A stretch of DNA of 64,000 bases, from NCBI GenBank assembly GCA_963680875.1, contig OY804579.1, forward strand, positions 26,025,804 to 26,089,803, written 5' to 3'. This document shows, in pieces, positions 12,601 through 24,600 of the stretch (positions are counted from its first letter, which is position 1; the number at the start of each line of letters is the position of its first letter). This DNA is from Bathymodiolus brooksi (lineage: Eukaryota > Mollusca > Bivalvia > Mytilida > Modiolidae). Made by a program: the position numbers and the translations under genes. The notes beneath the pieces were generated by a model. That model had not been told where the DNA came from, searched no databases, and saw nothing but the letters and a program-made list of their open reading frames with translations.

Positions 12601-15600
12601 CATCTATAGAGATTATGCATTTAGTTCCCATCTGTTAATAAACAAGGCCACCACAGGCCATTCTTGTTTCTGATTGGTCGATTTCTAAAAATCTTCTCTG
12701 TAACTGCTTAGCCAAATGAACCGAAACTTGGTGGGAAGCACCTATGGAAGGTTCTGTATTAAGTTTCCTCAAAGCAGAATGAAAGGTGAGCAACACAGGC
12801 TCAGCCCACTGAGCCTCTAGTTGTCTTAAGGTGCAGTGCTATCATATTTTGTGAAAATGAGATCACTGTGACCTTGACCTTAAAGGTCAACTTTTTTGTG
12901 CGTTGTACTAGTCTCATTTTATTTCAGGAGTGTATGCTTCAGAATGTGGCAGTGTTGCATACCAAAACGAGGTGACTGTGACCTTGACCTCAATTGTTAG
13001 GTCAAATAAAAGTTATTAGTGGTATTGGGCAGAACTTTTTTGTCTTAAGACAAAGTACTTTCATGTTTTGTATTAGGACATGGCAGAGTGTTGCATATAA
13101 AAATGAGGTCAATGTGACCTTGACCTTAAATATGAAGGTCAATTTAGCTTATACTTATTATAAAACATGCTTAGGGAAAGTAAGTTTACACTTGAGATAA
13201 AACATGCCAAAGGAAAGTAAGTTTACATTTAAGATAAAACATGGCAGAGGAAAGAAAGTTTACATTTAAGATAATATATGCAAAGGGAAAGTAAATTTTA
13301 TCTTCTAATTGTGTATATTATGATGAAAATTAAAAACAAATGAATATAAAGGATGTTTAAGTGGACCTTTTTTTCCCTTTCTACCCCTGGATAAGTGAAA
13401 TTGATGTAAAACAGGAACCCTTAGTGTGCAACCCTGGGTCATTAAGGTTATGGTAAACAGGCATTTTTTTAATTATGTTAAAAAAACATGCCAAAGGAAA
13501 GTAAATTTACATTTAAGATAAATCATGCCAATGGAAAGTAATATTACATTTAAGATAAAACATGCCAAAGGAAAGTAAATTTACATTTAAGATAAAACAT
13601 GCCAAAGGAAAAGTATGTTTACATTTAAGATAAAGCATGTCAAGGGAAAGTAAGTTTACATTTAAGATAAAATATGTCAAGGGAAAGTAAGTTTACATTT
13701 AAGATAAAACATGTCAAGGGAAAGTAAATTTACATTTAAGATAAAACATGTCAAGGGAAAGTACATTTACATTTAAGATAAAACATGTCAAGGGAAAGTA
13801 AATTTACATTTAAGATAAAACATGTCAAGGGAAAGTAAGTTTACATTTAAGATAAAACATGCCAAAGGAAAGTACGTTTACATTTAAGATAAAACATGTC
13901 AAGGGAAAGTACATTTACATTTAAGATAAAACATGTCAAGGGAAAGTAAGTTTACATTTAAGATAAAACATGTCAAGGGAAAGTAAGTTTACATTTAAGA
14001 TAAACATGTCAAGGGAAAGTACGTTTACATTTAAGATGAAACATTTCAAGGGAAAGTAAGTTTACATTTAAGATAAAACATGTCAAGGGAAAGTAAGTTT
14101 ACATTTAAGATGAAACATGTCAAGGGAAAGTACGTTTACATTTAAGATAAGCATGTCAAGGGAAAGTAAGTTTACATTTAAGATAAAACATGCCAAAGGA
14201 AAGTACGTTTACATTTAAGGTAAAACATGTCAAGGGAAAGTAAGTTTACATTTAAGATAAAACATGTCAAGGGAAAGTAAGTTTACATTTAAGATTAACA
14301 TGTCAAGGGAAAGTACGTTTACATTTAAGATAAAACATTTCAAGGGAAAGTAAGTTTACATTTAAGATAAAACATGTCAAGGGAAAGTAAGTTTACATTT
14401 AAGATAAAACATGTCAAGGAAAAGTAAGTTTACATTTAAGATAAGCATGTCAAGGGAAAGTAAGTTTACATTTAAGATAAAACATGCCAAAGGAAAGTAC
14501 GTTTACATTTAAGATAAAACATTTCAAGGGAAAGTAAGTTTACATTTAAGATAAAACATGTCAAGGGAAAGTAAGTTTACATTTAAGATGAAACATGTCA
14601 AGGGAAAGTAAGTTTACATTTAAGATAAGCATGTCAAGGGAAAGTAAGTTTACATTTAAGATAAAACATTTCAAGGGAAAGTACGTTTACATTTAAGATA
14701 AAGCATGTCAAGGGAAAGTAAGTTTACATTTAAGATAAAACATGTCAAGGGAAAGTAAGTTTACATTTAAGATAAAACATTTCAAGGGAAAGTAAGTTTA
14801 CATTTAAGATAAAACATGTCAAGGCAAAGTACGTTTACATTTAAGATAAAACATGTCAAGGGAAAGTAAGTTTACATTTAAGATAAACATGTCAAGGGAA
14901 AGTACGTTTACATTTAAGATAAAACATTTCAAGGGAAAGAAAGTTTACATTTAAGATAAAACATGTCAAGGAAAAGTAAGTTTACATTTAAGATGAAACA
15001 TGTCAAGGGAAAGTAAGTTTACATTTAAGATAAAAATGTCAAGGGAAAGTACATTTACATTTAAAATAAAACATGTCAAGGGAAAGTAAGTTTACATTTA
15101 AGATAAAACATGTCAAGGGAAAGTTAGTTTACATTTAAGATAAAACATGTCAAGGGAAAATAAGTTTACATTTAAGATAAAATATGTCAAGGGAAGGTAT
15201 GTTTACATTTAAGATAAACCATGTCAAGGGAAATTAAGTTTACATTTAAGATAAAAATATGTCAAGGGAAAGTACATTTACATTTAAGATAAAACATGTC
15301 AAGGGAAAGTAAGTTTACATTTAAGATAAAATATGTCAAGGGAAAGTAAGTTTACTTTTAAGATAAACATGTCAAGGGAAAGTAAGTTTACATTTAAGAT
15401 AAAACATGTCAAGGGAAAGTACGTTTACATTTAAGATAAAACATGTCAAGGGAAAGTAAGTTTACTTTTAAGATAAACATGTCAAGGGAAAGTACGTTTA
15501 CATTTAAGATAAAACATGTCAAGGGAAAGTAAGTTTACATTTAAGATAAAACTTGTCAAGGGAAAGTAAGTTTACATTTAAGATAAAACATGTCAAGGGA

Positions 15601-18600
15601 AAGTAAGTTTACATTTAAGATAAAACAGGTCAAGGGAAATTAAGTTTACATTTAAGATAAAAATATGTCAAGGGAAAGTAAGTTTACTTTTAAGATAAAC
15701 ATGTCAAGGGAAAGTAAGTTTACATTTAAGATAAAACATGTCAAGGGAAGGTATGTTTAAATTACCTGTAAGATAAAACATGTCAAGGGAAGGTAAGTTT
15801 ACACCAACATTGTTTTGAAATAAAGATCCAGTCTTACATGAAGTTAAAATTCTGAAATAGAGCAATGATAAAATGTTTATATACAGGAATATTTATTCTG
15901 CTCTGCTGAAGACAAAATTTATATTTTATTTGTTTTATAGCACGAGTACATGAGCTATATGGACAAAAAGGAGACCATGAGAAAGACAGCTATTATTACA
16001 CTGAGTGATCATTATAAGCAAGAAATACAAGACATTCAGGATGAGAAAGGATTGATGGACCTTGAGTTTAACGAGAAAAAGGAAGCTCTACAAAAACTGT
16101 TGATGGAGAAAGAAAATACTCTAAAGAAAACAATTGAAGAATTATCACAACTACAGGAATACAAGGTTATTAAATAATGAAGGGAGAAAAAATAAGATAC
16201 TACAAATCTACCACTGTAGATATATATATTATCACAACTACAGGAATACAAGGTTATAAAATAATGAAGGGAGAACAAATAAGATACTACAAATCTACCA
16301 CTGTAGATGTATGTATTATCACAACTACAGGAATACAAGCAGTTTGATTCCCTTTCTATGAAATTGAATTCCTATTGAAATACAACATGCTTTGGTTCCA
16401 ATTGGGGCAATTTACAAAAAGTTTCCTTATTGAATGTTGAAATATTAAATATTTTATAGTTCAAGTCAAAAAAGGTGGAACAAACTTGATGTACTTTCGT
16501 AACATCAAATTTATTTTGTACTGAAGGTAACCCTAAAGACACTGTTTCCTCTTTTGCTCTGGAAACCCTATATTGTTCAAATTTAAGTTCTTTCATATTT
16601 AATTGCATTTGCATTCTTCCTTTTGTAATTGTATTTCATTTAATGTAATTTTTTCTTGCTTTTCAATTTCTCTTTTTTACAATATCAACCCTAAAAGTCC
16701 AAAACATCTTCATCCAAAATTTCTTCATCAACCATATGTGTAACACTAACGTTACAAATTTCAAATTTTTAACATGCCAGTTTAACCTCCACATTCAAAT
16801 ATTTACCTAGCATCAATGATTATGATTTTTTTTCAGTGCCTCAACCTCCACCCTCTTTGGACCTGACATAAATTCTTTTGCTGAGAATACCATATTGATT
16901 CTTGGTTGTAATAAATAAATAATTCAGGAAAATATAGACTTCCATATATAATTACTGCTGATGTTGTCATGGTTTTTAGTATTATGACTCCATGATGTGT
17001 GTAGTTAATGGTTCGAGCCTAGTTAAAGAATTGTGGAGAGTTTATGTTACACATATATATGCATTTATCATTTTCTGTTTAAAATTTGTACTATATTTTT
17101 CCTTATTTTTTAAATTAATTTTTCCTGTATTATGATTTTCCTTTTTTAACTCGCCTGGACTAAAGGTCCATGTGAGGTATTTCATCACCTTGTTTCCGTC
17201 AGTGTGGCTATAATCTGTGTCCATTAGCTTTTAGCATTTGTCTATTTCTCATAAACCTGTGGCCTAATTAAAACCATATATATACAATAAGAAGTTTAAA
17301 TGTTCAACAATAGGTTTCACCTGTAAACAAAGGCAATTATATTCATTCAATAGATGAGTTCCATTTCCATTTGCAGTTTTTTAAACTCCTAACACAATAC
17401 CAATTGAAATATGGGTTTGGTTTGGTTTATGGTGTTTAATGCCACTTTCAACAATATTTCAGTTATATCGTGGTGGTCAGTTTTATTGGTGGAGGAAACC
17501 GGATTATGTGGAGAAAATCACTGACCTGCCACAAGTCACTGACAAACATTATCACATAATGGTGTATCGAGTACACCGTGCCATGAACAGGGTTCGAACT
17601 CACAACACTTAGTGATGATAGGCACTGATTGCATAGGTAGTTTTAAAGCCAACTACCATACGATCACTACCACGACGGCCCCTGAAACATTATTAAGCTA
17701 TTAGGTGGTTCTTTATAATTATCCAATAAAACTCAAGGTCAAATATTAAAAACTTGTAAACAGCTTTTTCTATTTTTGGTAGCTTATCTTCACTGATGAT
17801 GTAATCTTATCATTATCTTTGTCAACAAACAAAAAAAAAACGTTGCGAATTTCAAATTTTAACATGGCATATTAACCTCCATATTCAGATATTTACCTAG
17901 CATCAACCACTGGTAAATAGAAAAGGCAAATATGCCCGTTTTTTGGCGAATATAACAGGTAAAAGGCTAATAATTAGACATTACTAGTTATATTTGCCTT
18001 TACCAGTTAAATTAGACAAATCCTGTTTATATTTGTCTTGGTCATGTTATATTTGCGGTGCGGTGGTTATTTTATATTGGCCAATTTTTTTTTATATTTG
18101 GCATGGTCATGTTATATTTGCATGGTCATTTTATATTAGCATTTTACCAGTTATAATTCACCATTTCCCAGTTAAATCGCACGGTCATCTAAACCACCCG
18201 CTGAGTAGAGAGATTACGTAATACTGTAGTCGTCACTAGCTCATTGAATATAGTATATTATCGTGAATTTATATGTATTTATTTATTTATTATTATTTTT
18301 ATTTTTTTTTATTTATGTTACACTATTCTGGCCTTTAATAAATTTAGTGTATTCAATACACAGTAATCCATCAATTGTTGCATATTTGATGACAATATTA
18401 TGTCGGTGTATATTTGATTTTCATGTCGTATTTTAGGGTACCTATAAAGTGCGAAACGAAATAGAAACGAAACGAAACGAAACGAAATCAACGAAAACGA
18501 AACGAAACGAAACGAAATCAACAAAAACGAAACGAAACGAAATCAACGAAATGAAAACGAAATAAAACGAAACCAACGAAAGCAAAACGAAATCAACGAA

Positions 18601-21600
18601 AACAAAACGAAATAGACTGATATGAAAAAAAAAAAAAAAAGAAAAAAAAAGATAATTTGATTTTTTAAATACAATAATTTTGATTAATTGTAACTGGGAA
18701 ACCCATCTTGCATGTCTGTCCGTTACAGTACTCCTCACGTACATTACCCGCAACTCAATTCAAGTCGGGTTTGCTTGCCGACAAACTTTCAGAAGTTCAA
18801 ATGTCATATTTTTATTTGTGTTTGAGTGTGTGTCAGTATTTATGAATTATAAAGTTTCTAGAGTGGGCATATAGAAAAAAATGGGGAGGGGGGATATGAG
18901 GGGGTATTTTCATGGGATATTGAGGGTTCATTTTTCGTCTGATTTTATTACGTTTTTCGTTTGTATTCTTCATAATTTTGCCTATTCGCAAATCATACAG
19001 GATGGTCTTGAGTTTCAGATTCTGGGCACTATTTGACTACTGGATTTTCCCGACTTGTCACGTTTAATCCCCATGTTGTTGTTCAGTTGTTCCGTTGATT
19101 GAAAACTCAGATGGTTGAGCTTCTTATCAGTTTTGTCTGTTTTTGTGGACTTTCCCTTTTGAATGCGCCTTGGAGTACGGTACCATTGTTATTACCTTTA
19201 TTCGGTAGTGTGCCAACAGATCTGGCGTAATGTCTTACCGTTGTTCTTTCCGAGATATACAGGGGCCAAAAAGACCCAACACTATAAACTTTTTATTTCA
19301 AATCCTATTGTTCTATTTTGAAGAACTAAAAAAAAAACAACAGCAACATAACAGGACGTACAGTGAGCGCCCTCCTTACAGAAGAACTTCTGGAAAAAAT
19401 AATGCTTGCAAAAACTAAACATAAGAAACTCTGGAAGTTTTATTGAAATCCATTCTGTTGTTTAGGAAGAGTTATGGATAACGCAACAGTATCCTCTCTC
19501 TATTGTATAGCCTTGTATGACAATTAAATAACCTTAAATGACAAAGTCCAAAAGTGAAGAAATTTTAGCAAGAACTGTTGAAATGGGAAAACAAAAATAG
19601 AAGGTGCACAATGCCATTTGGTACTAAAGAATTCATGAAATTAATGAACCTTGCCATATGGTATTAAAGATTTCCTGTAAGATTCATTCAATTCCATCAA
19701 GTTGTTAAGGAGGAATTGCATAGGCAGTGAGAGAAGCACTCACGGACAAACGGACATATACTATATACCCCCCTCCCGCTGGATAGCGGGGGGTACAAAA
19801 ATATGTGTCGTATCAAATTTTATTAATACCGGAAAAAATTTTGGAGGGGGGGTGATTTGTTTTTTTTTTAATATGAAAAGGGATCAAAGGGAAAAAAGGT
19901 ACTTTTACAAGATATGTAGATTTTTTTTAAATTTCTAAAGTTAATTTTTGATAGGATTTGTATACCTCCGCCAAAAAAAGATTGGGGTATATAGGACTTC
20001 TGCTGTCCGTTCGTTCGTTTGTCCGTCTGGTCGTCACACTTTGTTCGTCTCTCCGACACACTTTTAAATTTTGCTCGGACGGGGATATTTATTAGTGAAC
20101 TTTAACTACTGCACTTCTGTTATTTTAATTCCTCTCCTTTCAACAGACTTGACGTTGCTCTTATGGTTCCCAAATTTAAAAGAAGCCACTAAGTGAAAAG
20201 GACAGACTCCCGCTGAATAAATGCATATTATTCTTGTTCAATGGTGATCAAATCCTGTCCTCTCCTGATGAAAGACACTGAGACATGTGTGGGAAGTAGT
20301 CTAGCATCGTATTTCGTTTTGTTTTCGCTGATTTCGTTTTGCTTTCGTTGGTTTCGTTTTATTTCGTTTTCATTTCGTTGATTTCGTTTCGTTTCGTTTT
20401 TGTTGATTTCGTTTCGTTTCGTTTCGTTTCGTTTTCGTTGATTTCGTTTCGTTTCGTTTCGTTTCTATTTCGTTTCGCACTTTATAGGTACCCCGTATTT
20501 TATCTGAATGCGATGTTTAATTATAAATGTGACTTTAAATGTATTTATGATATTAACAAAGTGTAAAACATGTGCAGAATATTGTTATCACTTCACTATT
20601 ACTTGTATTTGTTTATTATGTGAGAAATACATTGACCTTTTATTACCTATGCCGAGTCTATTTATTAAGAAACTGAATTATGTATATTAAACTATTTATG
20701 TCTTGTTTTATAGCATAGCATTGCGTATAACGTCAAAATAATCGTGCTTTAACAGTTCTGATAATTGTAATGGGGCACCTTGATGAACAATAAATATTTT
20801 TGTTTACGATATAAAAAAATATTCATATCCCTGTGTAAACCCCGTGATGCACCCTTATCCGATCCGAACAGAAACATGCAGTTTACCTGTAAACACTAAT
20901 TTGACAGTTAATTAGATTGATCAATAAATATAAGAATAATCTAAGTGTATTTTACTTTATTAATAATTTCCCGATTTTACACACACAAAATGTGTGCCTA
21001 TGTGTGTTTTTTTTTATATTATATATATTTTTCTTTCTTCAGTTTGCTTTTTAATGATAGAAATTTTTTATTTAAAAAGTGGGAGAACTGATAGTACCGG
21101 TATACATGTCCAATGATATAGGAAATGATCACACTGGGGGTTCTGACATTTGTATGGCCTTGTGTATAATTGACTTAAAGTGCTGTAACCTACTGTAGGA
21201 AATTGAAATACTTTTCATTTACACAAAAGTTTTATCAATTCATTACTCACGGATTCATATTAAAACAAAACGGAACATTTCTGAACAATTAAAAAAAAAA
21301 ATGCTTGCAACCGAGAAATACGAATTTGAAATATTTTTTTTTTATTTCCCATGTGTCCAACAGTTATTGCAATACGCGTGTGACTCTTTATCTTTATTAT
21401 ACAAAATACGAAATATACTATTTACAATATTTACATAATATATGTACAGGTTGGTAGCAGTTCAGTTAACTGGGAGGGCACACACTTTTATTTATGATGG
21501 CAACAAATCTACATAATTTTTGAAGGTTATATTTATTTTTAGATGTCATAATTTCCATGAATTTCAAAGTATTAGGTCTGTTTCTAAGCTTTTCTTTAAT

Positions 21601-24600
21601 GTACAGTTTTCTTTGGTTATTAAAATTATCACATGAAACAATGCTTTAAAGATCAACAGGTGATATATGAATGTTTATTAAAAAATTATCGGTAATTAAC
21701 AAAATCACAGGACTCATCTGCATCGGGTAATAACACACTGATGATTTCAGTCAACAGATAATGATCATCAAAGGCGATTTATTCATTGTTAATATCAAAT
21801 ATTAATATTAAAATATGAAAATGTTGTATGAAATTAACTATTTTTCACATTGCTAGTCATTTTTTTAAGATTAAGCCATCATATAATGGTCTTAGTGCAA
21901 CTTTTAAGGTCTTTTTGCAGTGTTTAGACGGACCCGTTGAGTATCCCACAAGCATATGCTAAATTTTACCTGCAAATACATTAATCGGGTGAACTCTTTT
22001 GTCTTCCTTGGGATGTTGATATATTCTTTAATTCCTCTTGTGCAGAGATATATAAATAACAATTTTCAATTAAAAATTACGAAATTGGAGTTAAATATAC
22101 TGAACAGGCGACTGTTTCACTAAAGTGGTCGTAAATCGTCGTAAGTCTAAGATTACACTTCTGATTTCCTTACGTGTAGTATACACACGTTTCACTAAAC
22201 TAGTCCTAATTGAACGACTTACGACAAGTAACAAGACATCTCCTGTAAACAGTAGCCGTGCTCGTGAGAACATCTATAGCTCGGAAGCAGATTACAATAA
22301 AATTTACATTAAAAAATTAATATATTTTTAATATTCAACTAATTCTTAGATATACAAGCCTTTTAAAGATAAATAAACCAACGCTATTAGGGAAAAACAT
22401 ATTTGTTAAGTCTAAAATTTTACCGAAATTTAAGATTTATTTTATAGAATATAGTTTAACAAATTTCATGCAATATGTAAGGGGAAATTTCAAAAGTGTG
22501 ACCATAGATTTTGGCAATGCATTCACACTCTGTACTGATATTCTTTTTGCAGTGCATTACACTTGCACAGATTTTTTTTACCTTTTGTAAAAGTATATTT
22601 CGTATTTTCATAATATTTTATGGTTTTTATAAGCACTGATGCTACATATTATACATCTTCCATCAACCAGAAATTAGTTAATCTGTTACCCCCACCCACC
22701 ACTGGAGGAAAAAGGGGGGTAGTTGGATTTTGGGCAGAATCTATATTCTAACTTTTTTTCAGCATTATATTCACACATGAAATACTTCGTATTTTACGGA
22801 CTAATGGTCGATGAGGACGATAGGTCGCATTGCTGCTTTTCGGCTAAAATTTGGGGGGAATACTAAGATAGGTCGAAGCATTCCATAGGTTGAAGATAAC
22901 CATGATAATTTGAGCAAGTATCGTCACATGGAAGGTTTTTTTCTTCACATCGGCAAGTATAGTTCGTCCTATAACGATGTAAGTATCTCTAAGTATTAGC
23001 TCAAGAATACTATTCTTATATGTCTTAATCAAGATAATTATAAATGTTAAATTAAGTACAATTTAGTTTTTAAACTAGTGTTCGTGTGTTTTTTTATGAG
23101 GAATCTGGTTTGCAAAGCCTTACATCGATGACAGGCCATCTGTGGGTTTCAAAATAGATAGTAAATGGACGTTCATAGAGTAAAATAATCAAGCTATCAA
23201 AGCAATGTATCACCTTGTACAGTTTTATTGACACACCTTCAAACTGTATGGCGGTCCAGTAAATTTTCAATCAGATGATGTGTTGATTATCTAATGGTGA
23301 TTATTTTATTTGTTCCTGTAGAGAACATTTAACGAAATCGATAATTATTTTCCAGTAAATTTAGTATAATAAGCCTGTCCTCCACGTTGTGAGATGTAGT
23401 ACATCAGCCATTTGCTTACTACAACCTCATGCGCATGCTCATGTACGATGGAAAAGAGGTATTTTGTATTGTAAGCGATCCACCCTTGTGTGCTCTTTTT
23501 TCACCAAGATACATTTTTTATGATATATGTTTTATTACACAATACAATATTATAACTGATTTTCGCTAACACATTGAATACTGATTTTTCCGGACGTTGA
23601 ACATTTTTTCAAGGAATTGCACCCCCAGTTAGTATACTTTTGTTGTTTTACTTAATAAAAAATAACACTAAAAACATTGATGATATTAGTCTTCTAATTC
23701 AGAAATAAACCTTCAACAAAATAAAGATATACTGTAAACAAAATCGTCATTTTTATCGAGATGTTTTTAGGGATTCCAGATTATTTTAACTTCATCCTTA
23801 TATAGGTTGATGTGGACGATATGTCAAAGCCAGCGTGTTGAGGAAAACAAATATCGACCTATCGTTCGAAAAATATACGGTAACATGTTTCAGCATCAGA
23901 TACAACAAGACAAACATACACATCTTTAAATATTAAATCTTTACTTGTACATGTACTGGTTAATTACTTGAATGAGTGCTTTTTAACCTACAACAAAATG
24001 TACATACATGTATATATAATCAAATGATAAAAAAGACTACCAATGAATTTTAACATTTGGGCCTGCTAAAATATCTAATTCCTTCAAAATTATGGTTTTT
24101 ATTCTTATACATGTATGTTGCAATTTTTAAAAAAAAATGATATATCATAAATAAACTTGTATGTTATTCTTATATTTTTTGTTTTCATTTTAAAAAAACT
24201 GAAGAAAGAGGTGAATAATTCATATTGCATCATCAGTCATGGTGCAAAATGCAGATAATATTATGAATAAATTAAATATTCTAAACAACTGGTAATCCAC
24301 GCAATTGTAAGAAATACTGAGGTAAATTTTACAGGCAATGGTAATGCACTTTCTCCACGCAAATGTAATACCTGTTAATCCCCAAATACACCCAAATGTA
24401 ATGAGCCCTCTGTTTTTCGTTTAACTTTTTTTTTACCCATAATGTTTGTACATGTACCCGATATCATTCTTTTCCTGTTTCTGGGTACCCGCGTTACTAA
24501 AATATGTTGATATTGTAAATGCGGAACTGATAGAAAGTACACTGAAACAAACATTAGCTGTTTTAATGATTTTTTATGGCTTTCGAAATATAAAAATTGT

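Noticed and set aside
13161..15802. Regular 37-bp array (and the 38-bp array at 47411) resembling a CRISPR
   Set aside because: No unique spacers between repeats, no cas-like genes, and the window is clearly eukaryotic.
22800..23880. Third nested inverted repeat (GATAGGTC blocks)
   Set aside because: Only short matches (8-12 bases) could be aligned by eye; not enough to call an element.
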